From Acholoe squamosa (taxonomy: Eukaryota; Annelida; Polychaeta; Phyllodocida; Polynoidae), in the NCBI GenBank assembly GCA_949317995.1, contig OX439043.1:3960501-4024500 (forward strand): a stretch of 64,000 nt of DNA, read 5' to 3'. Position 1 is the first letter of the stretch; the number at the start of each line of letters is the position of its first letter. Under the pieces are notes generated by a model. The model was not told the DNA's origin. It saw only the letters and a list, made by a program, of their open reading frames with translations, and did no database searches. Below are positions 1 to 11,284 of the stretch, piece by piece. The position numbers and the translations under genes were made by a program.

Positions 1-722
1 AAGAATTATGCCATTGTGCCTTCTGCTGTATTTAAGAGAGACGGGACAATACATGGATGGCGCCACATGGATAACGTGTAAGCCCTTCTGCACGTAGTGT
101 GATTCAGTGTATGGGAAATATCTTGTGCACTTTAAATCAGAAAAAAAGCATTTTCTGTCCACATGTAAGTTATTGGACATCTACATATAAGATAAGATGT
201 AAACGATGTTGCATTAAGAAATAAAGTCAATTATTTATTTGAATTTTAATTAAAGTGTCAAATTTTATTTGTGATAATCTAGTTCTAAAGAAATACACAA
301 CAGAGAGCCACTTCATATATTAAAAATAGAGTACATGAAACCTACACAATAATGTTATGAATTCCGTTTACTTCTTTTACGTTCCACTTTTTCATAGTTT
401 ATGGGTAAAACACGTGCAAAAGTGCCGTTGGATCTGGTTTAGGCGAAAGCAGGGGGCTAAAGCAATAGATAGCCCTTTGTTAGTGCACCGACAGTCGACC
501 TTTTCCAACATACTTTGCACTAGTTTGGATAAATCCAACACCATTTCTGCCAGATATAGGATATTTGTCTGTGTAATGGTTTGTTTTACCAGCTCGGTGG
601 TTCGGGCCTTACGGATTAGGAAAGAAAGAGTAAGGCAGTGATTCAAGTGTATGCCAATGTTTTTATTGAAAGACACTCAGCGGCTACACGGAAGGTGGTG
701 GTGGGGCAGCTAATATGGATTA
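1..722. other. AT-rich stretch, no supported gene
   Basis: Short overlapping ORFs on both strands (about 94 codons near 357-676) show no recognisable domain and mirror each other, so they look like chance. The 3' end may already belong to the LTR that follows, because a TTTATT box (AATAAA on the minus strand) lies near 659-664. Confidence 0.4.
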
Positions 723-938
723 ATATCTAGGTCTATAAGCTCAGAGGCCTGGAGGGCCTCTGATGTAGCGGCTGAGCCCCGGTCTTTATATACAGACCTT
801 GGTGTTTGTCGCCAGATGTCCCCACAGGCCCGGATCGGTGCTGCCACCTATCCGGAACCTTAGGAACACCCAGTGACTGGACTCACCCGCCACGCCAGAC
901 GGCACCCTTATCTATGGTTATGATATGATACCTCTACA
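723..938 (-). mobile_element. LTR of a gypsy-1-type element, 3' copy
   Basis: The right end is well defined. The LTR stops in CTCTACA at 938 and is followed at once by a run that reads as a G-rich polypurine tract on the minus strand (939-950), as expected just upstream of a 3' LTR. The sequence from 723 matches the solo copy at 36725-36936 closely. It matches the LTR at 6372-6848 only in patches such as GTGCTGCCACC and the shared ACCTCTACA end. The left boundary is uncertain and may lie further upstream. Confidence 0.6.
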
Positions 939-2342
939 CTACTCCCCCAGACATTTAGGAAGGAGTTATAACTATTGTATTATTATATAGGGATAACATT
1001 ACATTATGTCTTACCCTAATAATAGAGGTATAACCATAGATTTTTAAAGTATCATATGAGAGGTATTTAACGTACTTGATAGTATTAATAGTTATGAATA
1101 AGCAACAGGAAAGTCGATACAATTTGACAATGTGGACAGTAACAGATATATGTAATGGACCTGTTTAACTTTTAAATAAGCCACATATTAATATCCTAGT
1201 GAGTTTGTTATTATTACAAATATGATAAGTACATAGTCTTGATAAAGACTTTAAACATAACCATACTATCTAATGATACATTTAGTTAACCAATTAATCC
1301 ACCTAAAGTTCTATATTAAAACTATTCTACATGTTACCGTTTTTGTTTTATGCACTTGAAAAAATACAAAGAAACATATATTACATTGTCATGCATTCAA
1401 ACAACCATCATAGCGCCAGATAATTAATATTATACAATGATATGTCATATTATGACAATCTGGTGTATTATAATCTATGTTGGATCATATTAAGTATTAT
1501 GACAAGTAACAATGGATCCGGATATGTTATGAACCCATAAGAGCATTATAATATTATGTTACTACAGATATACAAATAAGAGTTATATGGTCATTTGAAT
1601 AGTAATTAAGGTAATGATCATGATAATATATATACACAAAATATGAGTAGAGCATTGTGCGTAGTCTAGAAGTATGCCAGATATGATGCGGAGAGGAAGT
1701 GTGGTCAGCTAACCACAGGATGGACGTGCTAGCGTCTATAGTATTCCAGATGAAGTGGTATATAGAGACACGGTAGTTGATTAGGGGCAGCTACCCCCAA
1801 TCCTCTAGGAGTGCTTTTGTTCTTTGTAATAATCCAAATGGTGTTAATAAATAATCCGGTTGTCAACATGTAGTAATAATTGTCCCTTTGAGATATAGTT
1901 GACAAAGTCGTAGTCCAAATAGTAGATCCGGAAGTAGGTAGATAATGGTAATAAGTCCACTCGGTACATAAGACAGGAGTACGGCACAGTGGTAAGTCCA
2001 TCTGATAAGTCAATCAGGAACAGGTAACATCAGGCATCAAGTATAGGTATCCGAATCCGGTAGTATCTTCTAGCAGCACAACTACTATTCGGATTTGTAG
2101 AAAGTTCATAATCCGAAATAGAACTATCAGGAGATAATAGTTAAGTTATATCCTGATCCGTCTAACTCTGGTTATAAAAAATCAGGATGAAGGGAGATCG
2201 TGGAAATTCCCTGCATCCTAGAAATGCGCCCACAGGTATGTCGGTGTGTCGTGATACTCCCAGTGAGTCAGTGCCCAGAAATAGGATGGGTCCGGCTCTC
2301 CCAGCATCCTGGTATGGGTGATGTAAGAGCAGCTCACTGTAC
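939..2342. other. AT-rich noncoding internal part of gypsy-1
   Basis: No domain is visible on either strand. The position between a polypurine tract and a truncated reverse transcriptase suggests 3' untranslated sequence of a Gypsy element, with the rest of reverse transcriptase, RNase H and integrase lost. Confidence 0.35.
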
Positions 2343-3501
2343 TCACTGGGGGGGGATTGAGCTGTGAGCTTGTGAGCAGGTCCTGAGCGCGTGTGGTGAT
2401 GCATTTGATAAAATGTGCAAAATAATGAATAATACCCAGAATGGTCCATTGACAATGTCTCCAGGGTTCATCCCAATCTGCCAGTACCCGGATTGTAGGT
2501 CCAGGGTACAGAACCAGTTGTTCCCTTCTAACGCATCCAAAGTTTCATCGACCCTCGGTAGAGGGTACGAATTCTTCTTAGTCACTCCGTTTAACTTCCT
2601 ATAATCCATGTAAAATCAGATACTACCGTCCTTTTTCGTGGTCATTACGACCGGGCTGGACCAGGGGCTAGTACTTGGTACTATCACCCCCTTCTCCAAC
2701 TGATCAAGAATCTCATTTTCACAAATAATTTTCTTCTTCAGAGGCAGTCGTCTGTACGGAATTTTGAAAGATTCGGCATCTCCGCTATTGATATGGTGCA
2801 ACACCTTATCATTCTGACCTAAGGGCCCACCCGGGTAATGGAACGCCTCCTCGTACCTCCGTAACAGATTCCGCGCTTCCATCTTCTGGTAGCTATTTTC
2901 CAAAGAAGATTCCTCAATCATGCATACTCGGATTAGACTTTGCGAGTCTTTCTGAAGCCGAGTTGAACCCGAGTCAGGGCATTTTGAGTATTAAGGAACC
3001 GTATGATATCCAGGTTGTATGTTTGCTCCGTCAGATCAGTTCAGTAGCCAGCGTAGTGGACACGGTTAAGATTCCCCCAGGTGTCGCCTGTGTTGTGCTA
3101 TGTACTACTGACAGATCTCTAAAAGGTCAGGAAAGCCTGTTTGAGCCAGATACTGCCCACCTGGCCAGTATCGGATTAAAATCAATGGATACCCTGGTGG
3201 GGAATCCATTTTTGAACGTGCTCCCAGTCATGTGCTTCAAACAGGGGTGATCCGGGGGAAGGTGTGCCATGCATGCACGTGCGAGTTCTCGAACCCACGG
3301 CCCTTCCTCTTCCCTGGTGATAAGTGGTACGCTCTTAATCTCTTGATCAACTGATCCACTAGGGTCTTTGGCCCCAAGAAGAGGGGGGTGATCAGCCTCC
3401 CTACCTACTCTGCCAGACGTACTCATCTCGGATTCTTCAGACAATTTACTGTGGACAGTACTGTGGCTTACATTAATTTTATGGGTTGAGTCTTTCACCA
3501 T
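2343..3501 (-). pseudogene. gypsy-1 pol remnant, reverse transcriptase N-terminus
   Basis: Two in-frame blocks (2921-2616, then 2609-2343) read as the start of a Ty3/Gypsy reverse transcriptase: a GGPLGQ-type leader, VIVPSTSPWSSPVV, MDYRKLN and LDLQSGYWQI. A TGA separates them, at a place where relatives usually have an arginine, so a CGA to TGA change is likely. After the SGYWQI block (near 2430) homology stops. The aspartate-bearing active-site motif, RNase H and integrase are absent. The 3127-3501 segment lies where a protease would be, but no DTG/DSG motif is visible. The element cannot move on its own proteins. Confidence 0.75.
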
Positions 3502-3515
3502 AATCCCAACCCTCT

Positions 3516-6014
3516 CTAATTTTCCGAATTCTCGTCTACCTCCTCAACACCAGATACACCCTGAGCTACCGGTTCAGGAGCCCGACAATCATACGCAATA
3601 TGTCCCATTTTTTTACATCTATAGCATCTGACCCTGGATTTATCAAACCAGGGCCTATTCCGCCGATGGCTTTCGATCTCTTCCCTAAGAGACTTCATCA
3701 TATTCTCCATCATATTTTTCATATCTAGTGGGGAGTCCGGTTTTCTTTCGTCGGAACCGTCGTCTTAACTTCAGATGGTTTCTCCCCGGTCTTTTTGTTA
3801 CTTCCCTTCTGGGGCTGGGTAGTGAAACTACGTCGGGGAATAAATTTCTTCTCAGTTCCCTTTGGGAAATCGGATAGCAGAAATAGTACCATCTTCTTCC
3901 TCAAATTGCACAATCTCAAATTCACACCCAGCTTCAGATACCGGAACTGCGACAACCTTCTCTGCTGGTTTCAGAGTAGGCATTACTGAACTATTGGTTT
4001 CCTGAGGTACGAATCCTGTAAGGAATGTCTTCTTTAACGTCAGATCATCAATAGCATCGAATAGGGTATTCATATTGGCCCTGCGTTTCCAGGCTCTATA
4101 CGCACAATCCTGATGGTCTTTCTCTCTTAGTCCTTTAATAAAGTGAGAGATCATTTCACTACTTGTTTAGTCATCATCCAAGACTATATTGGGTCTAGCT
4201 CTTCGTAACAAAATTTGAAGTTCTAATCCATATATTCTAACCGATTCTCCTGGCTTCTGAATCCTTTTCTTATACTGAGTCATAGGATCCTCAGAGACAA
4301 TACTTCCTAAATACCAACTACCCAATTTGACCAACTGAGAGAAAGTTCCCTTCCCTCGAAACTGAGATCTCCACTGATCTACTGCTATTCTCCCGGGTCC
4401 TTTCTTAAGACATCGTATTAGGATCGGTAAAGATTCTTCTTCAGAGTATCCATAGACCTCCCTATCGTCTGTAAAATCAGAAAACCAATCCCTCCAAGGT
4501 TCGGATCCATCAAAGGGCTTGGTCTCGATTTGGCTCTTCTTAGCAGAAATTTCCCTACTTCTTAATCTCGTACACTGTTCTAAGCTCCAGTCTAACATCT
4601 GCTGTTCCTTGCTCATCCTACAACCCCCACCGGATCCTGTAGTCCAGAAATATCCCAAATTCGAATGATTCGGGTTACTCCAAGTCCCGTCACCGCACAT
4701 GTTCTTATTGGATTCCGAGTCAGACCCAGTTCCCGAATTAGGTTGAGATCCCGGATCGGGCTGGGTTCCCGGATTTCGATTGTTCTGATCGGAGCTTGCT
4801 TTAGGCTTCGGAATGGGGTTATTGTTCGGATCACTGTTTTTCACCAAGGTCTCTCCTGAACTCCCAGAGACCTGGTAGGTGTGATTCCCATCTACCGAAT
4901 GGCCCTGGGCATCGTCCTGTCCGCTTATACACACGTCCATCACCACCCCATCTAGTGAGGGGTTCTCCCCACATGTAGAGGACAGTGGCTGCCCCCTAGT
5001 GTCGATATACTGATACTCCCCGTCGGTTGTGAAGGTGGCATCCTTCTGTCCTACACTCAAACATACATTCCGATCCTTATTAGACTGGTACCTATCTCCG
5101 ACCACATTCTTATCCGCGTTGTCATTCACAAAGGGATTGTATCGGTTCTTTAGAATCAGCTTCGGAGTAGAGGTACAGATATCCCCATCCAGTATACTAC
5201 TCACATCCGGACACCCTACTTCCTCATCCTCCTCACTTGCACTCCCTTCCGTATTTTCTAATTGATACCGAATCTGAGTACTCTCATAGATCAAATCCTC
5301 ACGTTCCTGATACAGGACCTGGTTGTTTGCCTTGATGTCCCAAATCAATCTATCATTTTCTTGGATATGGTGGTCCCTTAATTTCACATATTCAGCGTCC
5401 TGAGCCTGTATGATTTTCTTATTCTTCTCATACACTTCTTTTTGGACTTGGATTTGAGTCTCCAGATTGGAAAGCCAGCTCTCGGCCGCCTCCAGCCTCA
5501 TCTGCTGCTGAGATGTAGACCGGTCATGCTCACCGGTCGTATCTTCCAGTGCAGCACAGATGTGATTTAACTGTTCATTAGTTTGTTCAAAATGCTGCAC
5601 TACCGAATCATATTCAGATTTTTTTTCTTTTACCTGATCTTCGATTTCCTTCAATCGGGACTTTTCAGTCGTCTTGCTACGTTCCAGGTCCTCCAAGGTT
5701 CTTTCCAGATTCCATTTTTCCTTTCGTAAACTCTCATTTTCGGATGTAAAATTCTCAACAGAGGTTTGTAATTCCAACAATTGATTCTTCCTTCGTTCAC
5801 ATTCCTTCCTCTGAAATTCCAACAGTTTTTCACTCCTTATTTTCTCCTGATCGCACCTTTTTTTCCATTCCAGATGAGCCGTCCTCTCAGCTTCAAACCC
5901 ACTCCTCTCCTCGCGGTACCTGTCCAAGCCTATCGTGTTCATAGGAGGCGGTTGGCTCGACCCCCCAGGATTGAAGATGGATTTGGACAACATGGCTGTA
6001 CTTAACTGATTCAA
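3516..6014 (-). pseudogene. gypsy-1 gag, coiled coil plus zinc knuckle
   Basis: The first 615 codons (6014-4167) are open. They hold a long acidic/basic coiled coil (about residues 40-260), a low-complexity middle rich in Asn, Gln, Ser and Pro, and a retrotransposon gag block near residues 500-610 (FDGSEPWRDWFSDF, MTQYKKRIQKPGESV). A TAA then interrupts the same frame. The next in-frame block (4154-3852) continues gag. Two frame changes follow, and a CCHC zinc knuckle (CYRCKKMGHIAYDC) lies at 3722-3516. Zinc knuckles bind element RNA during particle assembly. The large coiled coil ahead of the gag core is unusual in length. An overlapping ORF in another frame (6342-5893) is treated as noncoding. 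Confidence 0.75.
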
Positions 6015-6371
6015 AAAAAAATCCCTGGCCGGATAAAGGCAGGATCTGGATGGACTTCCTTCTCCCTCGGGGTTCCGTTGCTGGTATCTGAGCTAACAGA
6101 ATAGGACTACCGAAGGTTCCGCCAACTAATAATTCCGAGTTTCGAATATTCGGAACCGTCTGATTAACCGCTACGGTCCCCTCAAGGCCCATAGAGGTAT
6201 CCCCACTGGCTTCTGAATCAGTACTTCTCGAATCCCCAACATTCCGAATCGGTTCCCTATAGTCCATATATGCAGTTCCCCCAACACACTGTGTTATTGG
6301 AACTGACTCATTCTTAATACCCAAATCAACTTGTTCAGCCACGGCTGCGCACTCTTACTTAACCAATCCAG

Positions 6372-6848
6372 TGTAACGGTCAAGTATTCTGGGTTTGTGT
6401 TTGCGTGTCTAATCAGGAAAGGACTACCAAACGACAACGTACAGAAAAGGCAACAAGTTTTATTCAGGATCCTATGTACAATCAGACTAAAGGTTTCCGA
6501 ATGTAAAGGTACCCGTATCAAAGGTATCCGTATCAGGGTATTCAGACTATCAAACAATGAGCTACCTATGTAAGTTCTCGGAGCCAGAGGAGGAGAAACA
6601 CTCCTTCTACATACGGAATCCGAAAGGGTTCTCTTACCCCCGCCAGTCGCCAACCCGGCCTTATATGCAAGGCCACAGGGGTTGGGTGGCGACCTCTTGA
6701 GTCCAGGCCAAGAAGTCCGGGGAACAGTGCTGCCACCACTCGTCCGGCATAACCGACCTTAGACCCAAGTGTCCACCCCGCTTGGGAACTGACCAATTCA
6801 TACCGAAGTCATCCTAAAACCGTGCCCCTACAATATGATACCTCTACA
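6372..6848 (-). mobile_element. LTR of gypsy-1, 5' copy
   Basis: The plus-strand right end is ...TGATACCTCTACA at 6848, the same end as the LTR at 938. A TTTATT at about 6460 gives a minus-strand AATAAA polyadenylation signal, and a TATA-like CATATAAGG on the minus strand lies near 6660. The left edge is set at a TG directly next to a possible primer-binding TGG on the minus strand and is tentative. The body differs strongly from the 723-938 copy, so the two LTRs probably come from related but different elements. Confidence 0.5.
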
Positions 6849-6890
6849 TCTGCATGACTTGCACATGTTTCCAGCACCCTTCTTCCGTCT

Positions 6891-7346
6891 TCACATCATC
6901 GTCATCATCGCGAGCCTTTGACTCACCAACCGGTCGCTCAGTGTTGGGTTTCTGCTCATTTGCATGACGCTCTTTTTGGGGTGTCTTGTTCGACATGCTT
7001 CAATCAGGAAATGCACGAAATGAGGTCCACAGGTGTCAGCAGAAGTGTCTTGGAGTTGAATACGATTTCTTTGCCACTTGAACAGAGCAGAACGTCTCAG
7101 GAAAGATGAGAACTGTGCGCTCAGCAGAGGTAAACCGAATGAACCAAAGTAGTACACCTCTCCTGTCCTCGACATGTAAAACGCCACCCAATGTTGACCT
7201 GGTAAATGTTGAGGATCCGTGTTACTCACGAAACAAGTGTCCTTGACAGGGTGCTTGGGGATAGTGTCACAAGAGAAAACACCTAGGAAATGATGTTTTG
7301 TGTGAATGTTTTCCTTCAACACTCTGTTTATTTCGAGTGTATTCAT
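6891..7346 (-). pseudogene. Polinton adenain-like cysteine protease, active-site acid lost
   Basis: This 151-codon ORF has the layout of the adenovirus-type maturation protease found in Polintons: a GQHWVAFY block with the catalytic His, YYFGSFGLPL where the family has its acidic residue, and LQDTSADTCGPH with the oxyanion Gln and the catalytic Cys. In this copy the acidic position is Gly (GGT), a single-base change from Asp, so activity is doubtful even though the frame is open. The family cleaves virion precursor proteins. The gene is the last of three minus-strand virion-type genes, and the gypsy-1 LTR ends only 43 bp beyond it. It could still be expressed as an inactive protein. Confidence 0.8.
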
Positions 7347-7363
7347 GCACTACTCTCTCGTCT

Positions 7364-8615
7364 TCAGTTCATATGGTAGTCTGTGATGGGATGTCGATCT
7401 CTGGTCAGCTCGACAACTTTGACGTACACCAAGTACAGGAGCACCGTTGTAATCTCCGCCAGCGCCGTGCCAAAACTGAGCTCCACCCTCAGTTGACCCG
7501 CTTTTATAAGGTTCACCCTACACCCGTCATGCGACCTGTCCAGAGTTAAAACCAGCGGGAACAGCGTGTACCCATTCAGGAAATCCTTGTAGGAAATGCG
7601 GCAGGAGCACGAACCCTCGTACATCCCCGTTTCCGTGTGTAGTGCCAGGTACTCTCTCACCGTTTTTTTTTTTGGCAAAGTTGGGCACATAGGCGTCGTT
7701 CGGCACCTTCTGGTCATTCACTATCACTTGAAGCAAGTTGACATTGCAATGTTTCAGTTCGAACGGGTTCTTGGTGTAACTTCCATTGAAGGCGTCATGG
7801 TCCAGGAAACAAATCATCATGGACTTGGGCAGTTGACCTGTGTTGGAGTGCGTGTAGGTGTTACCTGCAGGGATGGCGTAGCTCGTCACCTCCACTCTGT
7901 TGACTGGGTAGTCGAAGGAACCCTGTTCTATCACAGCCTTTTCGTGCGTTTCCACCACAGCATCAGCTACCAGTGCGCGACGCACATACAGCTAAGCTTT
8001 GTGGATCTTGAGTTTGTATTCCGTGTCGCCGTCGCTCATCATATAGAAACTAGGGGAAGCTTGTTTCAGAGTCAGAATGATTTCCGTCTCTCCAGCTATG
8101 AACTTTGGTTGATGAGTCAGGTCAAAGCGGAGTCTCGCCATCAGCGGAAAGCACCTTTTGGAGATGAGTTCTTTGCCCACCTTGAACCCAGGGTTCTTGT
8201 CAGATAAGGTGTCGAATTTACCAGCTGCGTCTTGGTGCCAGTCTTGGATGCTTGTGATGTTGTCCTTCTCCCCTTTGTCGTAGTTGAGTAAACCTTCCAG
8301 GTAAGCTCTGGAGGGGTAGGTCTTGGTGCCAGGCACTTTGAAACCTCCGATGGAGACTTGGTTGTTGTTCGCCAGAGCCACCTTGTCGTTGGCGTCCAGA
8401 GCCTCGCCGTTTGGTTTCAGGACCTCGCATTCTAGATGAAGGTAGTTTTCGTTCAGGTCTGTGTACTCTTGCGACTTACTGATAGTGAAATTTATGTTGC
8501 TCCCGTCTACCAAATAGTTTTTCGTCTCTAACCCGACGAAGGTCGACTTCAGGATAGTGGTCTGAGTCAGTGCTATGGCATGCAGGTCGAGCTTAGAGAG
8601 ATGTATGAAGGCCAT
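7364..8615 (-). pseudogene. Polinton major capsid protein (F54H12.2-like), broken
   Basis: Three pieces read in order from 8615: 207 codons (8615-7992), 152 codons in the same frame after a TAG (7985-7527), and a third piece in another frame (7717-7364). Landmarks are MAFIHLSKLDLHA at the start, PVNRVEVTSYAIPAGN, DHDAFNGSYTKNPFELKH in the middle, and NGYTLFPLVLTLD and NLIKAGQLRVEL near the end. These are hallmarks of the Polinton double-jelly-roll capsid family, often annotated in animals as 'uncharacterized protein F54H12.2-like'. The two breaks are one nonsense codon (7992-7994) and one frameshift at an 11-base A run on the coding strand (near 7663-7673), where a sequencing slip is also possible. 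Total length (about 417 codons) is near full size. Confidence 0.85.
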
Positions 8616-8800
8616 TGCACTCCCTCTTCACGTCGGTGGTAGACTGACGCCAGTGACCACTAGTCCTTTTTATTTATAGGTCGTTTGCCTAGTGATCGAA
8701 AATGTCACCCCGTCGTCTTTTACAGGAACCTTCGCCCGTCTGAGAAGCAGGAGAGCGCCTCCGACATTTGGTCACCACTTTTTTTCCCGGAGAGAGCACT

Positions 8801-9054
8801 TTACCTGCCAGCACCTACCCCTCTTTCTTTCACGCTGTTCTTGAATGTTCCTCCCGCCATCATGTCCTTGGCCACACCCACGCCAGCACAGAACAGTGTT
8901 TTTCCCATGGTCTTCGAAAGTGGTGCGGCCGAGCGCATGAGATACTGTATACGTCGATACCGCCACTGAACTGAGCGTTGTAGTAATCGCTGTACCCCTG
9001 TCCTCCGGTGGTACGCTTCGACGACGAAAAGTAGGGCACTCGTTTGCGTATCAT
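8801..9054 (-). pseudogene. small Polinton virion-type protein, frameshifted
   Basis: Starting at 9054 a short basic protein (MIRKRVPYFSSSKRTTGGQG...) with a Gly/Tyr-rich N-terminus runs to about 8945. It then continues in a second frame as RSAAPLSKTMGKTLFCAGVGVAKDMMAGGTFKNS to 8801. A Gly-rich start followed by an Ala/Gly-rich amphipathic stretch, placed directly upstream of the capsid gene, is typical of the small hydrophobic virion proteins of Polintons (adenovirus pX/pVI-like). The assignment rests on position and composition more than on strict motifs. One frameshift breaks it. Confidence 0.55.
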
Positions 9055-9398
9055 GTCTCAACTCCAAGACTTACATTTGCTACGATAAAGACGCGATAGG
9101 TGAAAGAAAATCAAAGAAATGGAGTGTGAAGGGTGTCATTAAAAAAAAAACATGTTCAAGAACCCAAAGACTTCTTGGATGTTCTTTTGAAACGAAAAAC
9201 TATCCACCCTGTTAATACAAATTTTAAAGTAACAGAAAACAAAATGCACACTTACACAATAGAGAAAAAGGGACTGAATTACTGTAGATGTTAGGTGTAG
9301 ATAAGCTGGTGAGATAATATCCTTTGTTGTTGTATTAACTTCATCTACTACGTCCACCGACTTACCTTGTGTATCAGTGTTGAAAAGAAAACAAGACA
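9055..9398. promoter_or_regulatory. divergent intergenic spacer of the Polinton fragment
   Basis: This AT-rich spacer separates minus-strand virion genes from the plus-strand ORF at 9399, so promoters for both directions would have to lie here. A poly-A run sits near 9141-9150. No convincing TATA box was singled out. Confidence 0.3.
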
Positions 9399-10097
9399 AT
9401 GTTTACTTGCGATCCCATTTTCACTTGGGAAATAATAGATGCATCAGATGTGTTGTTCTTTAAGGCCCCGTTGTTAAACCAAGGTGTTCATAAAGTGTTC
9501 ATTTCTAATCCTGAATCTGATTCATTGAGTGTGTGTTTCAAAGATGTATTTCAAAGAGTGGTTGGTACCACCACAGATAGAGCTATAGGAGTATATCAAT
9601 TCCATAACAAGAACACATGTGCTTTCGTCAAAAGGCGATATACGATAGAATCGATCAACACGTTACTTTCTCTTTTGGAAGAGAACTCAGACTTCTTGAG
9701 AAAGATGCGTCATTGCTCAAAGGAAACATTCAACTCTTTTTGTCAAAAGTGTGTTGACCGAATGTTGTGTAGCAAAGTTCCTTACCCCGGTGTACCAGCT
9801 GCTCAACTGAGAAGTATCATGTCCAGACAAACTGAATGGAGTACTTGGTATAGTTCTTCAGTGGATTTCACTTGTAATATCGCTGAGATGTGGATGGGAA
9901 ATTTGGCTTACACCTATCCTTCATTTCATGAGGGTACTTGCTCCAAAGTTGTACACCAAGATTACACCATATACAGTCTGAATTATGACAAACAAAAGTT
10001 GAATGTGTACACCTCAATGTGTGGGTTCTGTCATGTTCCTCTCCGATATTCGACTATGTTATGTAGAGAGTGTGAACTTGTATTTAGCAACTTGTAA
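9399..10097 (+). CDS. uncharacterised 232-residue protein with C-terminal zinc ribbon
   Basis: I do not recognise this protein. The ORF is intact, starts in a fair context (AAGACAATGT) and is followed within about 40 bp by overlapping AATAAA signals (near 10126-10141), giving a compact viral-style gene. The last 30 residues carry CxxC...CxxC (CGFCHVPLRYSTMLCRECEL), which looks like a zinc ribbon. An additional CSKETFNSFCQKC cluster lies near residue 105. There is no signal peptide or membrane segment. It lies divergently beside Polinton virion genes and shares their lack of introns, so it may be an accessory gene of that element or of a related DNA virus. It is the only unbroken ORF of the cluster. 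Confidence 0.6.
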   Translation: MFTCDPIFTWEIIDASDVLFFKAPLLNQGVHKVFISNPESDSLSVCFKDVFQRVVGTTTDRAIGVYQFHNKNTCAFVKRRYTIESINTLLSLLEENSDFLRKMRHCSKETFNSFCQKCVDRMLCSKVPYPGVPAAQLRSIMSRQTEWSTWYSSSVDFTCNIAEMWMGNLAYTYPSFHEGTCSKVVHQDYTIYSLNYDKQKLNVYTSMCGFCHVPLRYSTMLCRECELVFSNL

Positions 10098-10250
10098 ATA
10101 ATGAAGGGTAAATATTATTTATCAAAATAAAAAAATAAAATAAATTTGTTTGTTAAGTTTTTATTTTTAGTAAACCCACACCTACCCAAGGGGCTGGTTT
10201 CCAAAAAAGAGGCCCCCACTCTAATGTTAATGAATCTAAAATTCTTTACC

Positions 10251-10545
10251 TACCGTAATCTCCCGCGTATAAGGCGCGTCTTATACGAGGGGTTTTAGTT
10301 ATCCCCAAATCCACAAGGGGGACACCAAGATCTTTCTTTTGATATGTTACACTTCCCCTAAGTCCTAATAGGACATAATGTGGGCCAGAGGGGTCTGGGG
10401 GACCCTAGGTGCACATAGCTTTTTGAATTTTTAAAATCCATTCAGTAGAACAAAAGATATGAATTTTTAATTTTTTTGGCAATATTTTCAAACTCTAGGT
10501 GCGCCTTATACGCGGGCTGCGCCTTATACGCGGGAGATTACGGTA
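10251..10545. mobile_element. MITE family B, copy 1
   Basis: Terminal inverted repeats TACCGTAATCTCCCGCGTAT / ATACGCGGGAGATTACGGTA bound a 295-bp nonautonomous element beginning and ending in TA. Sub-terminal TATAAGGCGCG and its reverse recur at both ends. The interior is the reverse complement of the copy at 26189-26484. Confidence 0.85.
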
Positions 10546-11284
10546 ATGACTGATAATTGACACCTTTCTAATTATATTTTTGCATTTGATAAATATGATT
10601 TATTTCTCCCCACTATCATGTATTAAAGAATGGGGCATGTTTGGTTCCACGTTACCTACACCACAAGGTTTTTAGCAATAACTCCAGGCAGATAAGGGGA
10701 ATAGTTCTTGAATTGATTATATATAATGCTAAATATTGGGGGCTAGTGGAAATATAAAGTGGGAGCACTATGAAAAAATGTTTGAAATATCCTATAAAAA
10801 GCTTATATTTTGTAGTCTGCTGCTTTAAATATTAATGATACATGGGCAAAACCAAGTTTCCAAGCAAGATCCTGACCTTACCCACCTAATGGAAATGAAA
10901 AATATCCAAAACTCTCAATCTTTAGTCACATTTACCCGCTTCCCATGGTGGAAAATGGGTTTGTCCCCATCTCAGTGCAATTGACCATATGATAATTAAT
11001 CAGCATCCTCTACTCAGGTCATGATTATATTTCATCAACATGAAGCCTATACACTTACAGAGAAGCCACCCTGTTTTGAAAGGTTCTATGAGTGAGCCTT
11101 CGTGTATATTAATCCACAGCTACACACATGGGTGAGTGTAATAGTGAGGCCCCATGATTATGATAACTTGGGCCACAGGAGATTTTAATAGCAAAATGAG
11201 GACATGAAGTTTACCAGATCCCTATTTCAGTGGCCAATGGCAAGAGAAAGTGAAAGCAAGGGGTATAACGCAATTTCATATTGG
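10546..11284. other. spacer without recognised features
   Basis: AT-rich sequence with no ORF of note and no repeat matched elsewhere in the window. Confidence 0.4.

Noticed and set aside
5893..6342. 149-codon minus-strand ORF ahead of gypsy-1 gag
   Set aside because: It overlaps gag in another frame and shows no recognisable motif; it is probably leader sequence.
7596..8207. 203-codon plus-strand ORF
   Set aside because: It is the antisense shadow of the capsid gene.
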